Assembly: GCA_900472575.1 (NCBI GenBank)
Contig: UCIV01000028.1
Coordinates: 1 to 47,987, forward strand
Reading direction: 5' to 3'
DNA: 47,987 bases
From: Hyphomicrobiales bacterium
Lineage (GTDB): Bacteria > Pseudomonadota > Alphaproteobacteria > Rhizobiales > Rhizobiaceae
Of this stretch, positions 1-7,377 are shown piece after piece. The notes beneath the pieces are model-generated. The model searched no databases and was not told where the DNA came from. It saw nothing but the letters and a program-made list of their open reading frames with translations. The position numbers and the translations under genes were made by a program. Every line of letters begins with the position of its first letter. Within the stretch, counting starts at the first letter, position 1.

Positions 1-116
1 TCCCCACAAGGGGGAGGGCTAACCCCGTTGCGCCGTAGAGGCTCAAATGAGCCAAGGCGGCTGCGGCGGGTTTTCTCCTCCCTTGTGGGGGAGATGGCCG
101 GCAGGCCAGAGGGGAA
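1..116. repeat. Rhizobial intergenic repeat, cut at the left edge
   Basis: Bases 1-17 and 78-95 are imperfect inverted repeats (CCCCACAAGGGGGAGG against CTCCCTTGTGGGGGAG). The right arm continues into GATGGCCGGCAGGCCAGAGG. From memory this composition belongs to a repeat family scattered between genes in Rhizobium and Agrobacterium; I could not search for it. It lies upstream of the CDF gene and is open in that gene's frame, which makes a falsely long N-terminus possible. Confidence 0.6.
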
Positions 117-186
117 TTGGCAGACTGCAGAGGAAAAATCAGAGAAAGGGCAGGGGCGTGCGCCGCTGCTCCAATGGAGAATACCC

Positions 187-1107
187 GTGAGCGAGCAGTC
201 ACTTCTTCGGCTGTCCATCGCCGTCACGGCCTTATTGGCTGCATTCGGCATTACCGTCGGTCTCGTGTCCGGCTCTTTCGCCATCGTCTTCGATGGCTTC
301 TATTCCCTGACCGACGCCTTCATGACGATCTTGGCCCTGCTGGTCTCAAGGCTGATCGTCACGTCGGCGGAGCCGACGGCAAAAGGAAAGCTGATCGATC
401 GTTTCAGCGTCGGCTTCTGGCATCTCGAGCCGATGGTGCTTGGCCTGAACGGTACGCTTCTGATGGGCGCTGCGGTTTACGCTTTCATCAGCGCCGTCGG
501 CAGCCTGCTTTCTGGCGGACGGCCGATCGATTTCGGCCCCGCGGTTATCTTCACGATCGTCACCGTGACTGTCTCCTTCGCCATGTGGTTGTTCTGCCGC
601 CGCGTCAACCGGGCGCTGAATTCCAGCTTCGTCGCGCTCGACAGTCAGGCATGGGCGATGACCGCAGCACTGACCTCGGCTTTGCTGGTCGCCTTTGCGG
701 TCGGCCACGCAATCGAGGGGACGGAGTTCGAATGGCTCAGCCCCTATATCGATCCGGGTGCGCTCGCGCTCATCTGCCTGATCATCGCGCCGGTGCCGTT
801 TTCGAATGTGCGCCAGGCGGTTGCCGACATCCTTCTGGTCACACCGGTCGAGCTCAAACAGCACGTCGATGCGGTCGCAGAAGCGATTGTCGAGCGCCAC
901 GGGTTTCTCTCCTATCGCGCCTATGTCGCCCGTGTCGGCCGCGGCCGGCAGATCGAGCTCTTCTTCATCGCCCCATCCGACTGGCCGCCGCGTCATCTCT
1001 CCGAGTGGGATGCTATCCGTGACGAGATCGGCGAGGCGATCGGCGGCGAGGGGCCTGATCGCTGGTTGACCATCGTCTTCACCGGCGATCCGGAATGGGC
1101 AGATTAG
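187..1107 (+). CDS. Cation diffusion facilitator (CDF) family transporter
   Basis: Probable inner-membrane divalent-cation/proton antiporter of 306 residues. I chose GTG 187 because GGAGA stands 7 nt upstream and because an earlier in-frame ATG at 28 lies inside the intergenic repeat. About six hydrophobic segments fill residues 8-220, followed by a soluble C-terminal domain, the usual CDF plan. The second membrane segment has the metal-site pattern DGFYSLTD (Asp36, Asp43). In the fifth segment the usual HxxxD motif appears as DSQAW, so one ligand is Asp and the other is Trp; metal choice may therefore differ from classical Zn/Fe exporters. It stands alone, with no metal regulator next to it. 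The family is fairly certain, the substrate unknown. Confidence 0.85.
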   Translation: MSEQSLLRLSIAVTALLAAFGITVGLVSGSFAIVFDGFYSLTDAFMTILALLVSRLIVTSAEPTAKGKLIDRFSVGFWHLEPMVLGLNGTLLMGAAVYAFISAVGSLLSGGRPIDFGPAVIFTIVTVTVSFAMWLFCRRVNRALNSSFVALDSQAWAMTAALTSALLVAFAVGHAIEGTEFEWLSPYIDPGALALICLIIAPVPFSNVRQAVADILLVTPVELKQHVDAVAEAIVERHGFLSYRAYVARVGRGRQIELFFIAPSDWPPRHLSEWDAIRDEIGEAIGGEGPDRWLTIVFTGDPEWAD

Positions 1108-1241
1108 GCCCGATCGTGGTCAGAGACTGAAGCCGTTCATTCGCATTTTATTAAACATGTTTCGAATTGGCACAGGCTCTGCCGTAATCCTTTCCCATCC
1201 ATGTGCGTTGATAGGCAGAACCTAGAGCGAGGGCATTGCAT

Positions 1242-1652
1242 ATGGATAGCTTCCGGCAGAAGACGATTTTGGTCGTGGAGGATGAGGCGCTTATCCGTTT
1301 TGCGATCGCGGATGCGCTTGAGGATGCGGGTTATGCGGTGCTGGAGGCGGGAACTGTTCTGGAGGCCGTCGGCAAGCTCGGCCAGCACGAACATATCGAT
1401 CTTGTCCTCACCGATATCGATATGCCGGGTGGCCTGAACGGCATCGATTTGGCGAAAATGGTTGCCGAATGCGCGCCGAAAATCAGCATCATAGTATCGT
1501 CGGCCCGCAGCCACCGTGATCTGGAATGCCTGCCGGATGTCGCGCACAAGCTGGCAAAGCCCTGCACCGCAGCCTTGCTGCTTTCCACCGTCGGAAGTGT
1601 GCTGAAGGCCAAGGAACGTGCCGCCGGGCAGGCGCAGCGTCAGAGCGCCTGA
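1242..1652 (+). CDS. Single-domain response regulator
   Basis: A 136-residue protein made of one receiver (REC) domain with no output domain. Visible features are the acidic pocket VVEDE near residues 11-15, the phosphoacceptor Asp58 in LTDIDMP, the Ser switch residue in VSSAR and the conserved Lys in KLAKP. Proteins of this type act through protein-protein contact, for example in phosphorelays or on chemotaxis or stress-response partners. No histidine kinase is adjacent, so its partner is unknown. ATG 1242 is preferred over TTG 1236 because GCGAGGG lies 8 nt before it. The tail after residue 120 is rich in Ala, Gln and Arg and probably disordered. Confidence 0.85.
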   Translation: MDSFRQKTILVVEDEALIRFAIADALEDAGYAVLEAGTVLEAVGKLGQHEHIDLVLTDIDMPGGLNGIDLAKMVAECAPKISIIVSSARSHRDLECLPDVAHKLAKPCTAALLLSTVGSVLKAKERAAGQAQRQSA

Positions 1653-1671
1653 TCTTTGTCTCGACAAATGA

Positions 1672-1704
1672 AAATGCCGCGGAAATCGTTCCGCGGCATT
1701 TCTG
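1672..1704. terminator. Bidirectional intrinsic terminator
   Basis: A perfect 13-bp stem (AAATGCCGCGGAA, loop ATCG, TTCCGCGGCATTT) at 1672-1701 has T-rich sequence on the right and A-rich sequence on the left. It sits between the convergent response-regulator and terC genes and can end transcription from both. Confidence 0.85.
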
Positions 1705-1719
1705 TTTTCAGATGCTTGT

Positions 1720-3297
1720 TTAAGCTGTTTCGGCGACTGCGCCGACAGGCGATGCCGCTCTGATCCGCACCTTGTCGATATTGCGCCCGTCGAGCGAAAC
1801 GACTTCGTAGGTCAGGCCGCCGAAGGTGAATGTCTCGCCCTGTTCCGGAAGATGGCCGAGGCGCCAGAGGATGAGGCCCGCCAGCGTCGAGTAGCGGTCG
1901 GCGTCGTCCACCAGATCGCTGTCGAGAAGACGCGATACGTGGCGGATGTCGATCCAGCCATCGACCAGAAGCGAGCCGTCGTCGCCGCGCTCCACCGTCA
2001 ACTGTTCCTCGTCGTCATCGGCAAAATCACCGGCAATGGCTTCGAGCAGGTCGGTTGCCGTGACCATGCCTTCGACCGAGCCGTATTCGTCGAGCACGAT
2101 CGCCACCTGCAGCGGCGACTGACGCAGCTGTTCGAGCAGACGCAGCGCATTGACGCTTTCATGCACGACCAGCGGCTGACGCAGCGAGCGTTCGAAATCG
2201 ATCTTGCCGGTTTCGATCAAGTCGCGCAGCAGGTCCTTGGCAAGTGCCACGCCGAGGAATTCGTCGAGACTGCCGCGGGCGATCGGGAAGCGGGAATGGC
2301 CTGATTCCAGAACCTTGCGGCGAAGTTCCTCGTCGCTATCCTCGATATCCAGCCAATCGATGTCGAGGCGATGGGTCATGACCGACTTCGCTGGACGATC
2401 GGCAAGCGTCAGGACGCTTTCGATCATCTCGTGTTCGACCGGCGTGAACAGCTCGTTTTCCGAGGCGCGTTCGGCAATCACATCGGCAGTCTCACCCAGT
2501 GAACTCTCGCCCCGTCGGCTGCCAAGCAGTGAGAGTACGGCGCTGGCCGTACGTTCGCGCAGGTCACCCGTGCTCATGAATCGCTCGCGGTTGCGGCGGC
2601 CGATCTGGTTAAATGCCTCGATCAGCACCGAGAAGCCGATCGCGGCGTAGAGATAGCCCTTCGGGATATGGAAGCCGAGGCCTTCGACGATCAGCGAGAA
2701 GCCGATCATCATCAGGAAGCCGAGGCAGAGAATGACCACGGTTGGGTGTTTCGACACGAAGGCCATCAGCGGCTTTGAGCACAAAAGCATGATACCGACG
2801 GCAACGATCACGGCAATCATCATGACGGAAAGATGCTGGACCATGCCGACCGCGGTAATCACGCTGTCGAGCGAAAAGACCGCATCGAGTACGACAATCT
2901 GAACGAGAACCTGCCAGATCACGGCGTGTTCGACCTTGCCGTCCTTGTGGCCGGAATGACCTTCCAGCCGTTCATGCAGTTCCATCGTACCCTTGAACAG
3001 CAGGAAAAGACCGCCGAACAGAAGGATCAGGTCACGGCCGGAAATTTCGAGGCCGGCGACGGTGAAAAGCGGTGCCGTCAGCGTCACAATCCAGGCGACG
3101 GAGGCAAGCAATATAAGGCGCATGCCGAGCGCCAGGCCGAGGCCGATAAGGCGTGCCTTCTCGCGCTGGTGTTCGGGCAATTTGTCGGCAAGGATCGCGA
3201 TGAAGACGAGATTGTCGATGCCGAGGACGATTTCTAGAACAATAAGGGTGGCGAGACCCGCCCATGCGGCGGGGTCGGACATCCATTCGAATATCAT
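1720..3297 (-). CDS. TerC-family membrane protein with CBS pair and CorC/HlyC domain
   Basis: A 525-residue integral membrane protein. Residues 1-240 carry the TerC fold with about seven membrane segments and the acidic intramembrane motifs GIDNLVFIAI and DAVFSLDSVI. Residues about 300-420 form a CBS-domain pair, and the last 90 are a transporter-associated CorC_HlyC domain. TerC relatives are linked to manganese export, loading of metal onto exported proteins and tellurite resistance; CBS domains usually sense adenine nucleotides. The substrate here is inferred only. I start at ATG 3297, where the hydrophobic N-terminus begins; upstream in-frame codons run into a terminator-like hairpin and are unlikely to be translated. 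The long leader suggests regulation by attenuation. Confidence 0.85.
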   Translation of the reverse strand: MIFEWMSDPAAWAGLATLIVLEIVLGIDNLVFIAILADKLPEHQREKARLIGLGLALGMRLILLASVAWIVTLTAPLFTVAGLEISGRDLILLFGGLFLLFKGTMELHERLEGHSGHKDGKVEHAVIWQVLVQIVVLDAVFSLDSVITAVGMVQHLSVMMIAVIVAVGIMLLCSKPLMAFVSKHPTVVILCLGFLMMIGFSLIVEGLGFHIPKGYLYAAIGFSVLIEAFNQIGRRNRERFMSTGDLRERTASAVLSLLGSRRGESSLGETADVIAERASENELFTPVEHEMIESVLTLADRPAKSVMTHRLDIDWLDIEDSDEELRRKVLESGHSRFPIARGSLDEFLGVALAKDLLRDLIETGKIDFERSLRQPLVVHESVNALRLLEQLRQSPLQVAIVLDEYGSVEGMVTATDLLEAIAGDFADDDEEQLTVERGDDGSLLVDGWIDIRHVSRLLDSDLVDDADRYSTLAGLILWRLGHLPEQGETFTFGGLTYEVVSLDGRNIDKVRIRAASPVGAVAETA

Positions 3298-3666
3298 GAT
3301 GACAAGCGGCGCACCGTTTCTGGTGACCAATCCTTCTGTGGTTGAAAGGGAAAACAAAAAATGCCGCCCCAAGACGGGGACGGCAGACTATAAATGGAGG
3401 GGATGGCGTGTTCAGGCGCTCCCGGCTTTCGTCGGGGCGCGCTCGTCTCTCGACTTTGAAGGTGGAACGTCCGGTCCGATGTCCTTGCCGATTTCGATCG
3501 GGCAATCAGGCCGGACACACGCAATCGGCTGTCCATGGCGAAGCGCTATAGCCGATTATTGCCATAATTGCATCCGGGCCGTGTTCATTTTTTCGAGAAG
3601 ACAGGTTCGGCAGGGTGTTCCCGCATCGTGGAACGCCCTGTTATCGTTTGGAGATCAGGCCCCGGA
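3298..3666. other. Gene-free stretch between terC and bdcA
   Basis: No supportable coding region. Besides the hairpin at 3351-3385, an 11-bp stem with one mismatch lies at about 3612-3641 (CAGGGTGTTCC and GGAACGCCCTG on the plus strand), just past the bdcA stop codon, without a clear T tract on the minus strand. A possible minus-strand promoter is around 3545-3570 (ATTATGG...GGCTATAGC). I looked for the yybP-ykoY manganese riboswitch core and did not recognise it. Confidence 0.4.
3351..3385 (-). terminator. Terminator-like hairpin in the terC leader
   Basis: On the minus strand TGCCGTCCCC, loop GTCTT and GGGGCGGCA form a stem with one bulged T, followed by TTTTTTGTTTT. This is a good intrinsic terminator placed only about 55 nt before the terC start codon. 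The 282 nt between it and the stop codon of bdcA contain no gene on the minus strand. It could end bdcA transcription or act as a regulated attenuator for terC. I saw no obvious promoter between hairpin and start codon, which favours attenuation. Confidence 0.65.
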
Positions 3667-4380
3667 TCAGGCCCCCATGCCTCCGTCGATCGTGTGCATC
3701 GCGCCGGTGATGAAACCTGCTTCCGGGCCGGCAAGATAGGCGGCAAGGCCTGCGATTTCTTCCGGCCGGCCGTGGCGTTTCAGCGCCATGAAACCGTGCA
3801 TCGTATCCTTCATCGGGCCATCGGCCGGGTTCATGTCTGTATCGATCGGACCGGGCTGGATCACGTTGACGGTGATGTTGCGCGGACCGAAATCGCGGGA
3901 AAGACCGCGCGCCATGCCCTGAACTGCCGATTTGGTCAGCGCATAGGCAGCACCACCTGCAAAAGGCATCCGGTCGCCGTTTACCGATCCGATGATGACG
4001 ATGCGGCCACCTTCCGGCATCAGGCGGGCGGCTTCCACCGAGGCATGGTAGGGCGCGCGCACATTTATGTCGATCATCCGGTCGACTGCATCGGGATCGG
4101 TTTCGAGTGGATCGCCGAGAACCAGCGTCCCGGCATTGACGACGAGAACATCGATTGGCCCAGCGGCCTTGACCGTCGCGATCGTCTGGCTGCGATCACC
4201 TGCATCGGATTTCACTGCTTTGGCACCGGTCGCGGCTGTAAGGGCGTCGGCTGCATCCTTCGATCCGGCATAGGTGAACGTCACCTCGGCGCCGTCATTT
4301 GCGAAGCGGCGAACGATTGCGGCGCCGATGCCGCGGCTGCCGCCGAGAACCAGTACCTTCTTTCCATGGAAGTCTGTCAT
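3667..4380 (-). CDS. bdcA: BdcA-like SDR (c-di-GMP-binding biofilm dispersal protein family)
   Basis: A 237-residue short-chain dehydrogenase. It has the NAD(P) motif GGSRGIG near residues 12-18, the NAG element, the catalytic Ser in IIGSVNGDRMP and the pair YALTK. Compared from memory, the resemblance to E. coli BdcA (YjgI) is strong along the whole length: TYAGSKDAA, APYHASVEAARLMPEGGR, QPGPIDTDMNPADGPM, ALKRHGRPEE and GAMHTIDGG. E. coli BdcA is reported to bind cyclic di-GMP and promote biofilm dispersal; its enzyme substrate is unclear. ATG 4380 has GGGAGA about 6 nt upstream; a second ATG at 4386 is possible. It is divergent from a BdcR-like repressor and two operator-like palindromes lie between them. 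Confidence 0.88.
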   Translation of the reverse strand: MTDFHGKKVLVLGGSRGIGAAIVRRFANDGAEVTFTYAGSKDAADALTAATGAKAVKSDAGDRSQTIATVKAAGPIDVLVVNAGTLVLGDPLETDPDAVDRMIDINVRAPYHASVEAARLMPEGGRIVIIGSVNGDRMPFAGGAAYALTKSAVQGMARGLSRDFGPRNITVNVIQPGPIDTDMNPADGPMKDTMHGFMALKRHGRPEEIAGLAAYLAGPEAGFITGAMHTIDGGMGA

Positions 4381-4412
4381 TGTCATTCTCCCTGTATCAG
4401 GCTTGAGATTTA

Positions 4413-4430
4413 ATGTAGTGGGCATTACAT
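4413..4430. promoter_or_regulatory. Operator 1 of the bdcA/bdcR intergenic region
   Basis: ATGTAGTGGGCATTACAT is an imperfect palindrome with arms ATGTA and TACAT. It shares the pattern TGTAGTG...A(T/-)TACA with the site at 4459-4478. It is the likely site through which the TetR-type BdcR represses bdcA. Its location between divergent genes and the repetition of the pattern are seen directly; binding is inferred. Confidence 0.65.
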
Positions 4431-4458
4431 AAATCTGCAAATTGACGGCGTCAAGGAT

Positions 4459-4478
4459 TTTGTAGTGAGTGATACAAA
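4459..4478. promoter_or_regulatory. Operator 2, overlapping the bdcR start codon
   Basis: TTTGTAGTGAGTGATACAAA is a palindrome with arms TTTGTA and TACAAA and the same TGTAGTG core as operator 1, offset by 47 bp. The GTG start codon of bdcR (4465) is inside it, so a bound repressor would also block its own gene. Confidence 0.65.
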
Positions 4479-5076
4479 AATAAATACCCAAGCAACGGCG
4501 AGGCGAGGAAGACCCCGTGCGTTCGATCGTGAAGAGGCGCTTGCCAAGGCTCAGTCCCTGTTTCATGCGAAGGGATATGATGCGCTGAGCGTCGCCGACC
4601 TGACGCAGGCGCTCGGCATCAACCCTCCAAGCTTTTACGCCGCTTTCGGCAGCAAGCTTGAACTCTATGATGAAGCATTGCGGCGCTACGAAAAGACCGA
4701 GGGGCTGGACGTCGATACGGCTCTTGCGCCAGGTACGCCGCTTTCCGATGGCGTGGCAAAGCTCCTGCGTTACGCGGCGGATGCATATGCAAGCGGAGAC
4801 GCCTGCGGCTGCATGGTGATCGAGGCGGCGAGGGGCACGGCGGATGCGGCCGCCGGCGAAAAGGCGCGAGAACGCATGGAGGCCAGCCGGTCCTATATCC
4901 ATCAGAGGATTTTAAGCCTCGATGTAGGCAATGCGGATCTTGCCTCCGACTATGTGATGATGTCTCTTGCCGGCCTGTCGGCCAGCGCCCGCAACGGCAT
5001 GCCGACAGCCCGCCTGCGTGTCATGGCTGCGATAGCCGCGGAAGGTCTCAAAAGCCATCTGGAAAGCGCCGCCTGA
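4465..5076 (+). CDS. bdcR: BdcR-like TetR-family repressor
   Basis: A 203-residue TetR-type regulator. The N-terminal helix-turn-helix spans about residues 15-65 (RGRPRAFDREEAL ... GINPPSFYAAFGSK), and the C-terminal ligand domain has the CGCMVIEAA segment seen in this subgroup. From memory it resembles E. coli BdcR (YjgJ), which is likewise encoded beside bdcA. GTG 4465 has AAGGA 7 nt upstream. It probably controls itself and the divergent bdcA through the two palindromes at 4413-4430 and 4459-4478. The two Cys in ACGC could sense redox state, but this is speculation. Confidence 0.85.
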   Translation: MSDTKINTQATARRGRPRAFDREEALAKAQSLFHAKGYDALSVADLTQALGINPPSFYAAFGSKLELYDEALRRYEKTEGLDVDTALAPGTPLSDGVAKLLRYAADAYASGDACGCMVIEAARGTADAAAGEKARERMEASRSYIHQRILSLDVGNADLASDYVMMSLAGLSASARNGMPTARLRVMAAIAAEGLKSHLESAA

Positions 5077-5123
5077 CCGTGGGCCGCGTTGGGCGGAAGC
5101 AATAGCGGAAACAAGGAGCGACG

Positions 5124-5468
5124 ATGCAGGCCTGGACGACATTCGATCTCGCAGCAATAGAGCCGGAAGACGGCGCTCCGGCACCCGATCGGCTCATCGA
5201 GGGAGCCCCGCAGTTCCGCACCTGGAATGTCGATGAGGCCGAAGGCGGTATCTATGCGGGCGTCTGGGAGGCAACGCCGGGAACCTGGCGGATCGTCTAT
5301 GACGAGTGGGAATATTTCCACATTCTCTCCGGCCATTCCATCGTGACGGAGGAGGGCGGCAAGCCGCTCCATCTTCGCGCCGGCGACCGCATGGTGCTCA
5401 GGCCGGGCTTCAAGGGAACCTGGCAAGTCGTTGAAAAGACTCGTAAGGATTACGTCATCCGGCTTTAG
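5124..5468 (+). CDS. Cupin-domain protein (DUF861/cupin_3 type)
   Basis: A 114-residue single-cupin protein of the EutQ/ureidoglycine aminohydrolase-like cupin_3 group. The beta-barrel core is visible as GVWEATPGTWRIVYDEWEYFHILSG followed by LHLRAGDRMVLRPGFKGTW, the usual pattern of this group. ATG 5124 has AAGGAG 5 nt upstream. The gene begins about 47 nt after bdcR and could be cotranscribed with it. A specific reaction cannot be assigned; members include enzymes and small-molecule-binding proteins. Confidence 0.8.
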   Translation: MQAWTTFDLAAIEPEDGAPAPDRLIEGAPQFRTWNVDEAEGGIYAGVWEATPGTWRIVYDEWEYFHILSGHSIVTEEGGKPLHLRAGDRMVLRPGFKGTWQVVEKTRKDYVIRL

Positions 5469-5572
5469 GCTTGCCACAAGTGGAGGCGAATTGGGGAAAG
5501 TCCGGGCCAAGGGTTTTGCCCCGATAGCGATCGCGATAGACATCCGGGATCGATAACAATCCGGACATTGCA

Positions 5573-5812
5573 ATGCGCATTCTGAGACTTCTCCTGACCG
5601 TGGTCATAGCCATCTCGGTCGTCATCGGCTTCCGCTGGTACCGTTATGTCGGCAACACCGACAGCCCCTATGACGAGGTCGGCATCGAGATCAATAGTCG
5701 CCTTCCGACGCCATTGCGCAAATGGGGCTGCGACAGGCTGCATGCCACATTCGGCAATGTCCTGCCGCCATACGGCTGCCAGGCCGGTGACGATGGGCGC
5801 AGCTGGCTTTAA
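5573..5812 (+). CDS. Small membrane-anchored or exported protein of unknown function
   Basis: A 79-residue protein with one hydrophobic segment at residues 4-20 that could be a signal anchor, then a short polar domain holding two cysteines (WGC and YGC, 15 residues apart) that could pair in the periplasm. I do not recognise a named family; such short proteins are common in rhizobial annotations. The ribosome binding site before ATG 5573 is weak, which lowers confidence. A 7-bp hairpin at 5827-5846 follows the stop codon. Confidence 0.55.
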   Translation: MRILRLLLTVVIAISVVIGFRWYRYVGNTDSPYDEVGIEINSRLPTPLRKWGCDRLHATFGNVLPPYGCQAGDDGRSWL

Positions 5813-5826
5813 GCTCCTGAGACTTT

Positions 5827-5851
5827 GGGCGACAGTTCAGTCGCCCTTCTT
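5827..5851. terminator. Hairpin between convergent genes
   Basis: GGGCGAC, loop AGTTCA, GTCGCCC, then TTCTT on the plus strand. It can end the small gene upstream and includes the stop region of the convergent marR-type gene. The T tract is poor, so this is only a probable terminator. Confidence 0.4.
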
Positions 5852-6310
5852 GCCCGCAGCCGCATAGGCCTTCGCAAAATCCTCCGAAGCGATGAAGGCA
5901 AGCGTTCGGCGAAGCTCGGCGGATTTTTCCGCACCCAGCACGGCGTCGAAGCGCCTCTGGGCCTCCTGCCAGTTTGCCACCATTTCCGCCTGCCTTTCGC
6001 GACCGCGTGGCGTCAGTCGTACCCGCTTGGCGCGACGATCCTTCTCGTCCGGCACCAGTTCCACCAGATCGTCGCGGATCAGTGGCTTCAGCGTGTGACC
6101 GAGCGCTGACAGGTCCATGACCATCGCCTTCGCCAGTTCCTTCTGGGTTGGCTCTTTGAGGTAGGCTATCTGGGTGATGAGCGAGAACTGCGTGCCGCGC
6201 AGGTCGCTCGGACCCATCGCATCGTCATAGAGTTGCCCGAGCTGGCGCGATGCCCGGCGGACGGAACTGCTGCTGCAATGCGCCCAGATACTGTCTTCCT
6301 GCTTTTCCAT
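5837..6310 (-). CDS. MarR-family transcriptional regulator
   Basis: A 157-residue winged-helix regulator. The DNA-binding part covers about residues 50-110 (PTQKELAKAMVMDLSALGHTLKPL) with the wing signature DEKDRRAKRVRLTPRG, and long dimerisation helices lie at both ends. Several cysteine/serine residues near the N-terminus (HCSSSSVRRA) are unusual but no clear redox motif is present. It is divergent from the SDR gene at 6477 and most likely regulates it. Ligand unknown. Confidence 0.88.
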   Translation of the reverse strand: MEKQEDSIWAHCSSSSVRRASRQLGQLYDDAMGPSDLRGTQFSLITQIAYLKEPTQKELAKAMVMDLSALGHTLKPLIRDDLVELVPDEKDRRAKRVRLTPRGRERQAEMVANWQEAQRRFDAVLGAEKSAELRRTLAFIASEDFAKAYAAAGKKGD

Positions 6311-6476
6311 GTTCCGATCATTCCCGACCTTGTCGGTTCAGGCAACGCCTGAGAAGCTCTGTTCCATCCGACGCTCCACAAAATTTCATCTGCCTACTTG
6401 TACTCGCAAAATCCTCGCTCAAATATAGTGGCATATACCAGTAAATTCCAGTCATCATCGAAACAGGAGAATTGCC

Positions 6477-7274
6477 ATGACATCCAAACTTGGAACTGCA
6501 CTCGTAACCGGCGCATCTTCGGGGATCGGCGCAACCTATGCCGATCGGCTTGCCCGCCGCGGTTACGATCTCATCCTCGTCGCGCGTGATGCCGCTCGCC
6601 TCGGGGAGCTGGCCGACAAGCTGGCAAAGGCCTACGGCATAAAGGCCGATGTACTGCGCGCCGATCTCAGCGATCGCGCCGACGTCCTCAAGGTCGAGGA
6701 TCGGTTGAGGACGGATGAGGCGCTCACGCTTTTCGTCAATAACGCCGGCATTGGGCCTGTTACGTCATTGCTTGAAAGCGATGTCGATTATCTGGACACG
6801 ATGGTGGCGCTCAACGTCACGGCCGCCAATCGCCTTGCCGTCGCTGCCGCCCAGACATTTGCCAGGCGCCGGGCAGGGGCGATCATCAACACGGCCTCCG
6901 TCGTGGCTCTTGCTCCGCAGATATTCAACGGCACTTATGCTGCGACTAAGGCATTCGTCCTGAGCCTGACTGAATCTCTTGCCGCCGAACTCAAGGACAA
7001 GAACGTCCGCATCCAGGCCGTCCTGCCGGGCCTGACGCGCACCGAAATCTTCGATCGTGTCGGCCGCTCCTTCGACGATCTGGATCAGGGAATGGTCATG
7101 GATGTAACCGATCTGGTGGATGCCGCGCTCGCAGGTTTCGATCAGGGCGAGATTGTAACGATACCGGCACTTGCGGATGACGGCATCTGGAATACCTATT
7201 TGGCCGCCCGCGGTGCTCTCGGCCCACATCTGTCGCTGCGCAAGCCGGCTGCCCGTTACGGCGTTTCGAGCTAA
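6477..7274 (+). CDS. Short-chain dehydrogenase/reductase
   Basis: A 265-residue SDR of the classical type, resembling the YqjQ/DltE-like group in length and motifs. It has TGASSGIG at residues 11-18, NNAGIG near residue 86, a catalytic Ser in NTASVVAL and YAATK. AGGAG stands 7 nt before ATG 6477. The divergent MarR-type gene suggests induction by a small molecule. The substrate cannot be read from sequence. The gene ends at the edge of a rhizobial repeat at 7275. Confidence 0.88.
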   Translation: MTSKLGTALVTGASSGIGATYADRLARRGYDLILVARDAARLGELADKLAKAYGIKADVLRADLSDRADVLKVEDRLRTDEALTLFVNNAGIGPVTSLLESDVDYLDTMVALNVTAANRLAVAAAQTFARRRAGAIINTASVVALAPQIFNGTYAATKAFVLSLTESLAAELKDKNVRIQAVLPGLTRTEIFDRVGRSFDDLDQGMVMDVTDLVDAALAGFDQGEIVTIPALADDGIWNTYLAARGALGPHLSLRKPAARYGVSS

Positions 7275-7377
7275 CGCAATTCCAGCAAAAGTGGAAACCG
7301 GCTTTGCGTGCGGAATTGCGCTGAGCCAAAAGGATAGAGCAGCTTCGCGTTTCGAAGAAAGGCGGAAATGCTCTATC
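7275..7377. repeat. Rhizobial repeat with two hairpins
   Basis: Two consecutive inverted repeats: CGCAATTCC (7275-7283) with GGAATTGCG (7312-7320), and GATAGAGCA (7333-7341) with TGCTCTATC (7369-7377). I recognise this two-hairpin unit from intergenic regions of many Rhizobium and Agrobacterium genomes. It starts right after the SDR stop codon and its right end supplies the lrgB stop codon. It may work as a bidirectional terminator between the convergent genes. Confidence 0.75.

Noticed and set aside
28..186. Longer N-terminus of the CDF protein from ATG 28
   Set aside because: The extension translates the intergenic repeat and lacks hydrophobic or family character; GTG 187 has a proper ribosome binding site.
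3390..3560. yybP-ykoY manganese riboswitch before terC
   Set aside because: The conserved core segments were not found on the minus strand; only the terminator-like hairpin is supported.
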